Below are positions 15,975 through 25,448 of a stretch of 64,000 nucleotides of DNA, one piece after another (within the stretch, counting starts at the first letter, position 1; each line of letters begins with the position of its first letter). The notes under the pieces are model-generated. The model was not told the origin of the DNA, made no database searches, and worked only from the letters and a program-made list of their open reading frames with translations. Origin of the DNA: an uncultured Desulfovibrio sp. (lineage in GTDB: Bacteria > Desulfobacterota > Desulfovibrionia > Desulfovibrionales > Desulfovibrionaceae); assembly GCA_913063155.1 (NCBI GenBank), contig CAJXYU010000001.1, positions 744,001 through 808,000 of the forward strand. The letters are read 5' to 3'. The translations under genes and the position numbers were made by a program.

Positions 15975-16454
15975 ATGAAGAAAAAGACTAAACGACGTGA
16001 ACTTGTTGAGGAAATGATGGCTCGGGCAACCCCGGAAAAAGTCTTCCCGCTTCTCTGTCCGGTGCGTGAATACGACTGGTTGGAATACTGGGAGTGCGAA
16101 GTGGTCTGGTCCGATTCGGGCGTTGCGGAAGACGACTGTATCTTCCGCACATGGTATCCGGGCATGGGCGGAAAGGAAACCTGGGTCGTCAGCCGCTACG
16201 ATCCGGAGAAGGCCGTAGAGTTCGTCCGTATGAACACCAGCCGGGTCGTTCGCTATCGCATTACCCTGCACCCGGAAGGCGAAAACACCAGACTCAAGTG
16301 GCGGCAGGTTCATACCAGCTTGGATGAACTGGGGAGGACTCTCATTGAGAACCTGGATGAACGCGCGTATGCTCACCAGATCAAGGGCCTGGAAAAACGC
16401 CTCAACCATTATCTCGAAACCGGTGCCTGCCTGCGCGAGGAAAAGCAGGACTAG
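15975..16454 (+). CDS. SRPBCC (START/Bet v1-like) family protein
   Basis: A 159-residue protein. The motif TPEKVFPLLCPVREYDWLEYW near the N-terminus and the strand-rich middle fit the polyketide-cyclase/SRPBCC fold, which holds hydrophobic ligands. No ligand can be named. AAGGAGA stands five bases before the ATG. Fifteen bases downstream is a MerR-type regulator, and the pair looks like a two-gene operon, so the ligand of the pair may be related to the regulator's signal. Confidence 0.8.
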   Translation: MKKKTKRRELVEEMMARATPEKVFPLLCPVREYDWLEYWECEVVWSDSGVAEDDCIFRTWYPGMGGKETWVVSRYDPEKAVEFVRMNTSRVVRYRITLHPEGENTRLKWRQVHTSLDELGRTLIENLDERAYAHQIKGLEKRLNHYLETGACLREEKQD

Positions 16455-16469
16455 CCCAAAAGGGAAACC

Positions 16470-17000
16470 ATGTACACGGTCGGCAAACTGGCCCGTCAAT
16501 ACGGCCTTTCACGAAGTACCCTGTTGTATTACGACCGCATCGGGCTGCTCAAGCCGTCCCACCACACCAAGGGGGACTACCGGCACTACTCCGAGGAGGA
16601 CGCGGCCAGATTGCGATCCATCTGCGCCTTCCGCCAAGCCGGAGTCTCCCTCAAGGACATCGCCCGCATCCTGAATTCCCAGGAAGAGACCGAACTGGGA
16701 CATGTGCTGGAAAACCGTCTGGAGGAACTGCGCGAGGAAATGGATTCCCTGCGTCATCAGCAGAAACTGGTGGCCGGGCTGTTGGGCAGGCCCGAGCTGC
16801 TTGATGAGAACAGGGAGAGCATGGACCGCAAGACATGGTCTTCCCTGCTGGCGTCGGCAGGATTTTCAGAGGCGGACATGCGGCGCTGGCACATGGACTT
16901 TGAGCGCATGGCTCCGGAAAAGCACGAGCAGTTCCTGCGGTTCCTGCGCATTCCCAAAAGAGAGCGATCCATGATCCGCGCCTGGGCCGCAGATTCATAG
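16470..17000 (+). CDS. MerR-family transcriptional regulator
   Basis: A 176-residue regulator. The N-terminal winged helix is clear (MYTVGKLARQYGLSRSTLLY then YYDRIGLLKPSHHTKGDYRHY), followed by a long dimerisation helix (about 80-110) and a C-terminal part that has the WHMDFERMAPEKHEQFLRFL segment of an unknown effector domain. No cysteine cluster is present, so it is not a metal sensor of the MerR/CueR type. It is co-transcribed with the SRPBCC gene and followed by a terminator. Confidence 0.9.
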   Translation: MYTVGKLARQYGLSRSTLLYYDRIGLLKPSHHTKGDYRHYSEEDAARLRSICAFRQAGVSLKDIARILNSQEETELGHVLENRLEELREEMDSLRHQQKLVAGLLGRPELLDENRESMDRKTWSSLLASAGFSEADMRRWHMDFERMAPEKHEQFLRFLRIPKRERSMIRAWAADS

Positions 17001-17127
17001 AGAACGCCCAATCTGCAAAATATGATAGGTTCTTCTTATAAAATTCAACAAGACCAAAGCGGCAACACCTTTCGGCCATAAGTTTCCAACTTCCTCAAGC
17101 AACCCGTTATTCAATGTGATAATCTTC

Positions 17128-17157
17128 AAGCCGGCCTCATTTGAGACTGGCTTTTTT
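17128..17157 (+). terminator. Terminator after the SRPBCC-MerR pair
   Basis: An 11-bp stem with one mismatch (AAGCCGGCCTC/GAGACTGGCTT) and a four-base loop is followed by a run of T. It separates the MerR gene from nrdJ. Confidence 0.8.
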
Positions 17158-17259
17158 CCGCCGACTTCTGTAGTCTAGAAAAACTCTAGTTAGGAATGGT
17201 TCGCACATTCTTGATAAAAAATATACTGTTAATCAAAATACTTAGACAGAGGTTATTTC

Positions 17260-19509
17260 ATGACGAAACCCAAAATGCCTGCCAAGCTCCCCGAGCCGAT
17301 CATCAACGAAAACGCCAAGATAGTTCTGCACCGGCGCTACCTGAAAAAGGACACCCAGGGAGTCCCTTTCGAAACCCACAAGGAGCTTTTCTGGCGGGTG
17401 GCTTCAAGCATTGCCGAAGAGGAAGGCAAATATAAGAATTCCACTTACAAAACCAAGGATCTGGCCCGCGAATTCTATGACCTGATGACCTCCTACCGTT
17501 TCCTGCCCAACTCCCCCACCCTCATGAACGCAGGCACCGATTTGGGCCAGTTGGCGGCCTGTTTCGTACTGCCGGTTGAGGACTCCATCGAAGGAATCTT
17601 CGATGCGGTGAAACACGCGGCAATGATCCACAAATCCGGCGGCGGCACCGGTTTTTCCTTTTCCCGCCTGCGTCAGCAGGATTCCGTGGTGGGCTCCACG
17701 GGCGGTGTGGCCTCCGGTCCCCTTTCCTTTCTGAGAATTTTCAACTGCGCCACCGAGCAGATCAAACAGGGCGGAACCCGGCGCGGGGCGAACATGGGCA
17801 TCCTGCGCATCGATCACCCGGACATCATGCAGTTCATCAAGGCCAAGGAACGCGACGGTGAACTGAACAACTTCAACCTGTCCGTGGGCCTGACCGAAAA
17901 ATTCATGCAGGCCGTGGAAAAAGGCGAGGACTACCAGTTGGTGGCCCCGAATACCGGCCAATCCACCGGCACCCTCAACGCCCGCGAGGTCTTTTCCATC
18001 CTGGTGCAGAAGGCTTGGGAATCCGGCGATCCCGGCATCGTCTTCCTGGACCGCATCAGCCGCGACAACCCCACCCCGGCTCAGGGCGAAATGGAATCCA
18101 CCAACCCCTGCGGCGAACAGCCCCTGCTGCCCTATGAGGCCTGCAACCTGGGCTCCATCAACCTGGGTCTGGTGTATGCCGAGGGCCAGAACGGCCGCGA
18201 CGGTGAAGTCGACTGGGACGAGCTGGGACGCATCGTGCACCTTTCCGTGCGGTTCCTGGACAACGTCATTGACGCTTCCAACTACCCCCTGCCCCAGATC
18301 ACCGAAACCGTGGGCAGGAACCGCAAGATCGGCCTGGGTGTCATGGGCTGGGCGGATTTACTCTTCCAACTCGGCATCCCGTACAACTCCCAGAAAGCCG
18401 TGGACCTGGCCGAACGGGTCATGAAATTCGTCCGCGATGAGGGGCGCTCCGCTTCCAAGCAGCTTGCCGCTGAACGGGGCGCTTTCCCGGCCTACGACGA
18501 GTCGGTGTTCGGCAAGGCCAACCTCGGCCCCTACCGCAACGCCACGGTGACCACCATAGCGCCCACCGGCACCCTGTCCATCATCGGCGGCTGCTCCTCG
18601 GGCGTGGAGCCGCTCTTTGCCCTGAGCTTCGCGCGCCACGTCATGGACGGAGACAGACTGGTGGAGACCAATCCCTATTTCGAAAAGGCGCTCAAGAACG
18701 CCGACGCCCACAGCGCCAAGCTCATGGAGGAAGTGGCCAAGACCGGATCCATCAGCAAAATGGATTTCCTGCCCACGGACATCCGACAAGTCTTTGTCAC
18801 GGCCATGGACATCGAACCCATGTGGCACCTCAAAATGCAGGCCGCCTTCCAGAAATACACGGACAACGCCGTATCCAAGACCGTAAACCTGCCCAACGAA
18901 GCCACCATGGACGACATCTGGGAAATCTACTGGAAGGCCTACGAATACGGCTGCAAGGGCGTCACGGTCTATCGCGACGGCTGCAAGGCTTCTCAAGTCC
19001 TGTGCACCGGCGATTCAGACAGGGAAAAGAAGGAAAAGGCGGGAAAAGAAGAGCGCAGCGTACGCGAGCGTCCCGAGGTCATTTACGGCTTCACCCACAA
19101 GGTGGAAACCGGCTTGGGCGTACTCTATCTGACCGTCAACGAGATGGACGGCAAGCCCTTTGAGGTTTTCGCCACCATCGGCAAGTCCGGCGGGTCCATC
19201 ACGGCCAAGGCCGAGGCCATCGGCCGTCTGGTTTCCCTGGCCCTTCGTTCGGGAGTGGAGGTACGAGAAATCGTCTCCCAGCTCAGAGGCATCGGGGGCG
19301 AGAATCCCAAGTTCATGAAAAAACATCTGGTCAAGTCCATCCCGGACGCCATCGCCTATGTCTTTGAAACCCGCTACCTGCAGGGCGAACGTCTTGGGGC
19401 CGGCACCAATTCCCTGGTCAAGGAGCTCTGCCCGGAATGCGGCGAGGCCTTGGTCTTCGAAGAGGGCTGCCACATCTGCAAGTCCTGCGCATACACCAAG
19501 TGCGGCTAG
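17260..19509 (+). CDS. nrdJ: Adenosylcobalamin-dependent ribonucleotide reductase (class II)
   Basis: A 749-residue class II reductase that turns ribonucleoside di- or triphosphates into deoxy forms using B12, without need for oxygen. The active-site NPCGEQPLLPYEACNLGSINL region carries the catalytic Cys and Glu, and SGGGTGFSFSRLR and TIAPTGTLSIIGGCSSGVEP are standard. The C-terminal domain (about 600-749) ends with a CPECG...CHICKSC Cys cluster used for re-reduction or zinc. AGAGG lies eight bases before the ATG. The leader is AT-rich with no recognised cobalamin riboswitch or NrdR box. Confidence 0.96.
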   Translation: MTKPKMPAKLPEPIINENAKIVLHRRYLKKDTQGVPFETHKELFWRVASSIAEEEGKYKNSTYKTKDLAREFYDLMTSYRFLPNSPTLMNAGTDLGQLAACFVLPVEDSIEGIFDAVKHAAMIHKSGGGTGFSFSRLRQQDSVVGSTGGVASGPLSFLRIFNCATEQIKQGGTRRGANMGILRIDHPDIMQFIKAKERDGELNNFNLSVGLTEKFMQAVEKGEDYQLVAPNTGQSTGTLNAREVFSILVQKAWESGDPGIVFLDRISRDNPTPAQGEMESTNPCGEQPLLPYEACNLGSINLGLVYAEGQNGRDGEVDWDELGRIVHLSVRFLDNVIDASNYPLPQITETVGRNRKIGLGVMGWADLLFQLGIPYNSQKAVDLAERVMKFVRDEGRSASKQLAAERGAFPAYDESVFGKANLGPYRNATVTTIAPTGTLSIIGGCSSGVEPLFALSFARHVMDGDRLVETNPYFEKALKNADAHSAKLMEEVAKTGSISKMDFLPTDIRQVFVTAMDIEPMWHLKMQAAFQKYTDNAVSKTVNLPNEATMDDIWEIYWKAYEYGCKGVTVYRDGCKASQVLCTGDSDREKKEKAGKEERSVRERPEVIYGFTHKVETGLGVLYLTVNEMDGKPFEVFATIGKSGGSITAKAEAIGRLVSLALRSGVEVREIVSQLRGIGGENPKFMKKHLVKSIPDAIAYVFETRYLQGERLGAGTNSLVKELCPECGEALVFEEGCHICKSCAYTKCG

Positions 19510-19528
19510 AGATCGACGAGTAATCTCC

Positions 19529-19571
19529 GTGGGGAAAGGAGAGCCCTTTCAAAGGAGTCTTCCTTCCCCAC
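19529..19571 (+). terminator. Stem-loop after nrdJ
   Basis: GTGGGGAAAGGA (19529-19540) and TCCTTCCCCAC (19560-19571) form a long stem with one bulged base. There is no clean T-run, so it may be a weak terminator or a 3'-end stabiliser between the converging nrdJ and LysR genes. Confidence 0.5.
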
Positions 19572-19611
19572 GCTTTCATCCCTTTGCCCCGTTACGATGG
19601 GAAAAGCCCCG

Positions 19612-20493
19612 TCAAATGGCCTGATTGATGATTTCAAGCAGGTTATGCGTTGTCGGGGATACATCTCCCCGCCTGGTCACTACATGGATTTCCAGGGCGG
19701 GGTACTGGCCGGTCAGGGCAAGAAATGCGACTCCATTCCGGGATTCCGAGGCCAGGCTCTCCGGTACAATGGAAATGCCCACCCCGGCGGCGGTCAGTGC
19801 TTGGGCGGCGCTTTTCGTCTCCACCTCCTGCACGATTCTCGGCACAACCCCACACACGGCAAAAAGCCGCATCCACTCGTCATAAAGCGGTGGATGGACC
19901 TTGCGAGGGAAAAAAATCAAGGGTTCGTCAGCGAGTTCCGACATGTCCATGGAGCCGCGCCCGGCCTGCCCGTGATCCTCCGGAACGATAACGGCATACG
20001 ACTCCCGGTGGAACAACAAAGTTTCAAGACGGTCGGTGTTGTGGCGAAATAAACGGACCACTCCGGCGTCGATCAATCCCGAGCGTACGGCATCGATTTG
20101 TCGGTTGGTCCCCATCTGCCGCAGGTCGAACCGCACCTGGGGATAGGTTGTCTTGAACCGGCGAATGACATCGGGCAGTGCAGTGTTCAATGCGGGGCCG
20201 ATATAACCCAGGGAAAGCTGCCCACGCTCGCCGCCCGCCGCCGCAATCAGGTTGTGCCTTGCCCGATCCATGGCTCTCAGGATGGGACGGGCGTCCTTCA
20301 GCAGCGACTCGCCGGCTGCGGTCAACTGCACAGAGCGCCTGTCGCGCCGGAAAAGAGGCGCTCCGAGATCCTCTTCGAACTTCATGATCTGCTGACTCAA
20401 AGGCGGCTGTGAAATATTCAAACGTTTCGCGGCATTGCCGAAATGCAGCTCCTCGGCCACAGCCACAAAGTACTTGAGATGACGTGTTTCCAT
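19612..20493 (-). CDS. LysR-family transcriptional regulator
   Basis: A 293-residue regulator with the standard N-terminal winged helix (METRHLKYFVAVAEELHFGN, AAKRLNISQPPLSQQIMKFE) and a periplasmic-binding-protein-like effector domain from about residue 90. It is divergent from an aldo/keto reductase gene 111 bases away, the usual arrangement in which the regulator controls its neighbour. A perfect 7+7 inverted repeat begins three bases upstream of its start codon. Confidence 0.93.
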   Translation of the reverse strand: METRHLKYFVAVAEELHFGNAAKRLNISQPPLSQQIMKFEEDLGAPLFRRDRRSVQLTAAGESLLKDARPILRAMDRARHNLIAAAGGERGQLSLGYIGPALNTALPDVIRRFKTTYPQVRFDLRQMGTNRQIDAVRSGLIDAGVVRLFRHNTDRLETLLFHRESYAVIVPEDHGQAGRGSMDMSELADEPLIFFPRKVHPPLYDEWMRLFAVCGVVPRIVQEVETKSAAQALTAAGVGISIVPESLASESRNGVAFLALTGQYPALEIHVVTRRGDVSPTTHNLLEIINQAI

Positions 20494-20495
20494 CC

Positions 20496-20516
20496 GTGAT
20501 ATCTATTGCATATCAC
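20496..20516. promoter_or_regulatory. Probable LysR operator palindrome
   Basis: GTGATAT-ctattgc-ATATCAC is a perfect inverted repeat containing the T-N11-A pattern bound by LysR proteins. It sits between the divergent LysR and aldo/keto reductase genes, immediately next to the LysR start codon, so binding would also repress the regulator. Confidence 0.7.
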
Positions 20517-20604
20517 AATGGAATGAAAGATATATTCGCCATATCTCTACCGTGGGAGTACTTTCCGGGTAACGCTTCGCAACCACAGCAGGAGGAGTAC
20601 AGGA

Positions 20605-21597
20605 ATGAGTACAGATATGACGTTCAAAAAATTGGGAAACAGCGACATTCGTATTTCGAGCATCGGGCTCGGATGCATGGGCCTCAGCGAATTCTACGGC
20701 GCGCCAGTCTCGCGTGAGGCTGCGGACAAACTTATCGCCCACGCCCTGGACAGCGGAGTGAACTTCTTCGACACCGCCGACATGTACGGTTCAGGCCATA
20801 ACGAAGAGCTGCTCGCCCATGCCCTCAAGGGGCGACGGGACGAGGCCGTTATCGCCACCAAGTTCGGCATTGTCCGCAAAAAAGGTGAGTACGCCCGCAC
20901 AGTCTGCGGCACGCCGGAGTATGTCCGTCAGGCCTGCCACGACAGTTTGCGCAGGCTGCAAACCGACCACATCGATCTCTACTATATCCACCGTATTGAC
21001 GTAGACACGCCCATTGAAGACACCGCGGGCGAAATGTCTCGGCTCGTGGAGGAAGGGAAAATACGCGCCATTGGCCTCTCCGAAGCCTCTAGTGCGACCC
21101 TGCGCCGGGCGCACGCAGTGCATCCCGTATCAGCCCTGCAATCCGAGTATTCCATGTTCACCCGCGATCCCGAACGGGGGGTGCTCGGCGTGACACAGAA
21201 GCTGGGCACGAGCTTCGTGGCCTACAGCCCCATCTGTCGCGGGCTGCTCGGCTTGCTCAAACCCGGCGGAGAAGAAAAGGATTTTCGGAAGGCCCTGCCC
21301 CGTTTTCAGGGGGAAGCCTATGAAAGGAACCGGGAAATCGCTGAAAGGCTCGACGAGCTGGCCCAGTCAAAAGGTTGTACTCTTGCCCAACTGTCCATCG
21401 CATGGGTCATGGCGCAATCGGAAAACGTGATCCCCATCCCGGGAACCACCAAGATATGCAATCTCACCTCCAACTTAGGCGCATCTGCAGTTGCATTGGA
21501 AGAAGCCGATCTGCTCGCCATCGAAGAGATTCTCTCCACCCACAGTGTACAGGGCGCCCGGTACACAGAGGAAGGAATGAAGGGAGTGAATGCATAA
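20605..21597 (+). CDS. Aldo/keto reductase
   Basis: A 330-residue NADPH-dependent (beta/alpha)8 oxidoreductase, close to the YajO/Tas-type group. Catalytic residues are visible: Asp and Tyr in FFDTADMYGSGHNEELL, Lys in VIATKFG, and His in DLYYIHRID. The C-terminal VIPIPGTTK segment binds the cofactor phosphate. It reduces aldehydes or ketones; the substrate is unknown. AGGAGGAGT precedes the ATG. It is divergent from a LysR regulator and followed by a terminator shared with the chemoreceptor gene. Confidence 0.92.
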   Translation: MSTDMTFKKLGNSDIRISSIGLGCMGLSEFYGAPVSREAADKLIAHALDSGVNFFDTADMYGSGHNEELLAHALKGRRDEAVIATKFGIVRKKGEYARTVCGTPEYVRQACHDSLRRLQTDHIDLYYIHRIDVDTPIEDTAGEMSRLVEEGKIRAIGLSEASSATLRRAHAVHPVSALQSEYSMFTRDPERGVLGVTQKLGTSFVAYSPICRGLLGLLKPGGEEKDFRKALPRFQGEAYERNREIAERLDELAQSKGCTLAQLSIAWVMAQSENVIPIPGTTKICNLTSNLGASAVALEEADLLAIEEILSTHSVQGARYTEEGMKGVNA

Positions 21598-21651
21598 TTC
21601 CAAATCCATGCGGCGCAGCCGGACGCGAACGCAACACATTGAGAAAAAGAC

Positions 21652-21683
21652 AAAAGGGGACCCCTTCTAAGGGCTCCCCTTTT
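21652..21683. terminator. Bidirectional terminator
   Basis: AAAAGGGG and CCCCTTTT with inner CCCTT/AAGGG pairing form a hairpin flanked by A and T runs. It serves the aldo/keto reductase (+) and the chemoreceptor (-). Confidence 0.8.
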
Positions 21684-21698
21684 CTCCCTTACCAGAAA

Positions 21699-23792
21699 CT
21701 ATTTCACGCTCTTGAGTTCCTGAACCAACTGGGCCAGCAGTTCGGCCTGGCCGCTCAGTTCATCCAGGGCTTCGGTGGTCTCGGCCACGCTCCTGGCCGT
21801 GTCCATGGCGATTCTGTTGATTTCGTCGATGGACTGGTTGATCTCTTCGCTGGCTGCGGACTGTTGCTCCGCGGCAGTGGCGATGCTCTGAATCTGATCC
21901 GCGGACACTTCGGTGTCATGCACAATCTCCTGCAGTACGCTGCCGGATGCGCTGGACAGCTCGGTGGCCTGCCCCAGATCGGTAACGGCCCGTTCCATGG
22001 CGGACACGTTTCGATCCGCCGCGGCCTGGATGGAGTCAATGGAATCACCCACTTCCTTGGTGGCGGTCATGGTCTTTTCAGCCAGCTTGCGGACCTCATC
22101 CGCCACCACGGCAAAGCCCCGACCGGCTTCGCCCGCACGAGCCGCCTCAATGGCGGCATTGAGCGCCAGCAGGTTGGTCTGGTCGGCGATGTCGGTGATC
22201 ACGCTCATGATGTTGCCGATGTCCTTGGCCTTTTCATCCAGCTCGGCCATGTTGGCTTTAAGCTCCGAGGCCTGCTGCCCTATGGAGTTGATGGATTGGA
22301 CCGATTGATTGACCACGTCCGCGCCATTCATGGCCTTGGCCTTGGCGTCCTGGCCCTGAGCTGCTGCATCTCCTGCATTTCTGGCTACTTCCAGCACCGT
22401 GGCATTCATTTCCTCCATGGCCGTGGCCGTGGTCTGGATGCGGTCGCGTTGCACGTCGGTGCCGTTTTGGATCTCATTGGCCTGTTGGGCAATGATCTCG
22501 GTGACGCGGTTGACCTCTTCCACCACGGCCTCCAACTGCAAGGCAGCATGGTTCATGCCTTCGGCCTTGGCGCTTTCCGCCTCCAGACGGGCCTCTTCCG
22601 CCTCGGCCATGGCTTGCTCGGCAACCCTGGCCTTGCTTTCGGCCTCTTCGGTCTTGGCCGTAATCTCTCTGATGTTGCCTTCGAGGACGGATGACATATC
22701 GTTGAGTTCCGTAAAGATTACCCCGATCTCATCGCGACGGCTGTGTTCCACCCGGCCGTCATACTTGCCCGAGCCGATGTCGCCCAGAAAATCCACAACG
22801 GTCTGCAACGGCTTCACCGCCACCCGGTCGATAAATACCCAGATGAATGCGGCGATGAACGCCAGACTGACAAGGAAAGCGAGAGAGACGACCCACAAGG
22901 TCTGGTAGACCGGGGCCATTATCTCCTCCACCTCCACCATGCCCACGAATTTCCAGCCGAGAGAGGGGGAAGTGTAGATCTTGGCGATGTATTCCTTGCC
23001 GTTCAACCGTGTTTCCAAGGTGTCGGAAGAGGATTTGAACAGACGTTGATACTCCTTGTTCTCCAACTCATCGACATTCTTGAAATTGGTTTTCTCGTCA
23101 TCCGGGTTGGCAATGACCGTCCCATCACCTTGCATAAGGATGATGTAGCCCCGCTTCCCCAACTTGATGGCCTTGATGCGATCGGTCAGACTGGTCAGGG
23201 TAAGATCCATGGCCGCAACCCCCACGATCTGACCGTTGTCAACAATGGCCCGGCCCGTACTGACCATGGGGTCACCGGTCGTTGAAACATACGCTTCCGA
23301 AACAATTGTTTTTTCCGGGGAAGCGACCGCAGTTTTGTACCAAGGACGTTTGCGCGGGTCATAGCCGGCCGGCATGAGGTCGTCTCCACCAATGATGAAC
23401 CCGCCGTTCCTGGTGCCGATGTACGCGTCCTTGTATGCCTTGTGGCTTTTAAGAATGGCTTGGTACAATTTGCGAAGCTCCGCTCCCACCACGTCGCCTG
23501 GGAAGGCCTCATTGGAAGGGAGGGCATCCGCTCCCATGAAGTTCGTGGTGATCTCGTCCACTCGGAAGGCCCTTTCATCCAGAGCCATCATGGCTGTGTT
23601 GCGCTTGGCCTCATCCATGAACAGGGAAAGGCTGTTGTCGACCTGCGTCAACTCCCTGCCTGTGGCGTGCACAAACATATCCATGGAATTCTGGCGGATC
23701 TTGTTGGCGGTGATAACAAAAATCACCGCTACGGCGCAGATGATGGGTATCAACAAGCCGGCGATGATTTTTAGTTTAATGGAAATTTTCAC
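21699..23792 (-). CDS. Methyl-accepting chemotaxis protein with dCache amino-acid-type sensor
   Basis: A 697-residue chemoreceptor. One membrane helix (about 11-30), an extracytoplasmic dCache domain (about 35-290), a second helix (about 298-320), a HAMP segment and a C-terminal signalling domain with [20 protein letters not shown]. In the sensor Tyr144, Arg149, Trp151, Tyr152 and Asp196 are spaced as in the amino-acid-binding dCache motif of PctA-type receptors, so an amino acid ligand is predicted. No C-terminal CheR-binding pentapeptide is seen. The start is a GTG preceded by GAGGGGGAG. Two inverted repeats lie just upstream. Confidence 0.93.
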   Translation of the reverse strand: MKISIKLKIIAGLLIPIICAVAVIFVITANKIRQNSMDMFVHATGRELTQVDNSLSLFMDEAKRNTAMMALDERAFRVDEITTNFMGADALPSNEAFPGDVVGAELRKLYQAILKSHKAYKDAYIGTRNGGFIIGGDDLMPAGYDPRKRPWYKTAVASPEKTIVSEAYVSTTGDPMVSTGRAIVDNGQIVGVAAMDLTLTSLTDRIKAIKLGKRGYIILMQGDGTVIANPDDEKTNFKNVDELENKEYQRLFKSSSDTLETRLNGKEYIAKIYTSPSLGWKFVGMVEVEEIMAPVYQTLWVVSLAFLVSLAFIAAFIWVFIDRVAVKPLQTVVDFLGDIGSGKYDGRVEHSRRDEIGVIFTELNDMSSVLEGNIREITAKTEEAESKARVAEQAMAEAEEARLEAESAKAEGMNHAALQLEAVVEEVNRVTEIIAQQANEIQNGTDVQRDRIQTTATAMEEMNATVLEVARNAGDAAAQGQDAKAKAMNGADVVNQSVQSINSIGQQASELKANMAELDEKAKDIGNIMSVITDIADQTNLLALNAAIEAARAGEAGRGFAVVADEVRKLAEKTMTATKEVGDSIDSIQAAADRNVSAMERAVTDLGQATELSSASGSVLQEIVHDTEVSADQIQSIATAAEQQSAASEEINQSIDEINRIAMDTARSVAETTEALDELSGQAELLAQLVQELKSVK

Positions 23793-23819
23793 GGCTCCCC
23801 CTCAGTACGGTTTTGGTAT

Positions 23820-23865
23820 GTTCTGCCGACACGGCAGAACATTCTTTCACTGTTATAAGTAACAG
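23820..23865. promoter_or_regulatory. Two inverted repeats upstream of the chemoreceptor
   Basis: GTTCTGCCG-aca-CGGCAGAAC (23820-23840) is a perfect 9+9 repeat and CTGTTA-taag-TAACAG (23850-23865) a perfect 6+6 repeat. They lie 28-73 bases before the start codon. Either operator sites or a leader hairpin; no regulator can be named. Confidence 0.4.
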
Positions 23866-24057
23866 TTTGAAATACCTTACCTCAGCAACACCACGCTGAG
23901 GTTCCCATGCCCAAGGGCCTACACCAACTCCAGCCCCTGTCAAGGGGATTATCCTTTCCGAACGCATCCTTTTCCTTTCCAATTTCATCCTGCCCCCGAA
24001 ACCAGGGTTAGGCTGTGCTCATCAAGCTTTCGCCATGCAAACACAGAGGGAAACACC

Positions 24058-25215
24058 ATGACAGTCGAATACCTGGACGACGAGGCCCGCAAATGGATCA
24101 GATACGAGGACGGAAATTACGAGCCGGTGCGTCTGGACGGCAACCTGCTCAACAAGAGGCGCGGTCCGGGTATCCCGGATTGGTGGGTGGTGGACATGCC
24201 CCGCGCCTGGTCCCCGGAAAGGAACGGTTACACCTGGCAAGACAACCACCCCAGCGGCCCGCTTACTGCAAGGCGCGACGCTGCGGCTTTGCCGGAGATC
24301 CTGCTCTCCAGAAACGACCAAGGCAGGATCGTCAAACGGATCCTCACCGTACAGGGCCGCATGAGGGATTACGACTACAGCTACGACGACCAGGACAGAC
24401 TGACCGGGGTGAGGTGCAACGGTCACCCCTGCGAATGGTATTGGTATGACGCCGACGACCGGCGCTCCATGGACATGATGCCCGGAGAGGAGGGCGCCAA
24501 GCGCCATTTTGAATACAACACGGACAACCGGCTGCTGCGGGCGGGAACCGCAACCTTCGAACACGACCGGTTCGGATTCCGCTCGGCCATGATCAACGCC
24601 TTGGGACGGACCGAGTACCGGTACGCTCCCGACTACCGCCTGGAGTGCGTCATCCTGCCGGGCGGCACACGCATCGAATACCAATACGACGGCGAGGACA
24701 TGCCCTGCGCCAAGTTCGTCAACGGCAGACTGCTGGAGGAATACTGTTGGCTGGACATGGCCCGCCCGGCCTCCTTTCACAACGGAGGGATGCAGCACAC
24801 CCTTCTGTACCAGAACGGAGAGCGTCTGCCCTACGCCCTTTCCTTCGATCTGGGCTTCCTCTACCTGCGTTACGATCAGGTTGGATCGCTCATCAGCGTT
24901 GCGAACGACAAAGGAGCGGTCATAAAATACATTGAGTATGACAGCTTCGGAAATGTCCTCAAGGACACCAACCCCGCCCTGCGCATTCCCCTGGGTTTTG
25001 CGGGCGGCCTGCACGACCCGCACACCGGCCTGGTCCGCTTCGGCTGGCGCGACTACGACCCGGACACCGGGCGCTGGACCGCCAAGGACCCCATGCAGCC
25101 CGCCGGACAGGAGCCCCATACCTATGACTACGACCTGGGCGATCCGGTCAACATCTCGGAGGAAGAACTGAACGACAAAACAGCATTTGAAACCGACAGC
25201 TTTCCCAGGAAATAA
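24058..25215 (+). CDS. Short Rhs/YD-repeat core protein without toxin domain
   Basis: A 385-residue protein composed largely of degenerate YD repeats (YDYSYDDQDRLTGVRCNG, FEYNTDNRLL, YQYDGEDM) and ending with the Rhs-core closing region YIEYDSFGNVLKDTNPALR through GLVRFGWRDYDPDTGRWTAK. After the core the usual NLYxYxxNP signature is altered to TYDYDLGDPVN and only about 18 residues follow, so there is no room for a toxin tip. No signal peptide, PAAR or immunity gene is nearby. It could be an orphan Rhs fragment or a free-standing core with its own use. AGAGGG precedes the ATG. Confidence 0.85.
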   Translation: MTVEYLDDEARKWIRYEDGNYEPVRLDGNLLNKRRGPGIPDWWVVDMPRAWSPERNGYTWQDNHPSGPLTARRDAAALPEILLSRNDQGRIVKRILTVQGRMRDYDYSYDDQDRLTGVRCNGHPCEWYWYDADDRRSMDMMPGEEGAKRHFEYNTDNRLLRAGTATFEHDRFGFRSAMINALGRTEYRYAPDYRLECVILPGGTRIEYQYDGEDMPCAKFVNGRLLEEYCWLDMARPASFHNGGMQHTLLYQNGERLPYALSFDLGFLYLRYDQVGSLISVANDKGAVIKYIEYDSFGNVLKDTNPALRIPLGFAGGLHDPHTGLVRFGWRDYDPDTGRWTAKDPMQPAGQEPHTYDYDLGDPVNISEEELNDKTAFETDSFPRK

Positions 25216-25221
25216 ACTTCG

Positions 25222-25289
25222 GCAATCGCCATCTCTCGTCGGCGGATACAATATTTTGCATATCCCTCCACGCGATGGCGATTGCTTTT
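25222..25289. terminator. 12-bp inverted repeat with long loop after the Rhs gene
   Basis: GCAATCGCCATC (25222-25233) and GATGGCGATTGC (25274-25285) are perfectly complementary and followed by TTTT. The 40-base loop contains a second stem (GGATA/TATCC). It may terminate the Rhs transcript, but the loop is unusually long. Confidence 0.55.
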
Positions 25290-25448
25290 CCTCCCGCCTT
25301 ACTTCCAGCGGGCATGATTCCCCCTTGAACACCACGGGATGGTCTTCTGAAACAGAACAGCAATACATTGCCGACCGTTCACCGTGAGAAGTTTGCCCTT
25401 CCCCGAAAGGGGGGTTGCCATTGAGGCAAACTGCGGCATTATGCGATC

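Noticed and set aside
17160-17259. Cobalamin riboswitch or NrdR box before nrdJ
   Set aside because: No B12-box-like conserved sequence and no NrdR consensus pair was found in the short AT-rich leader.
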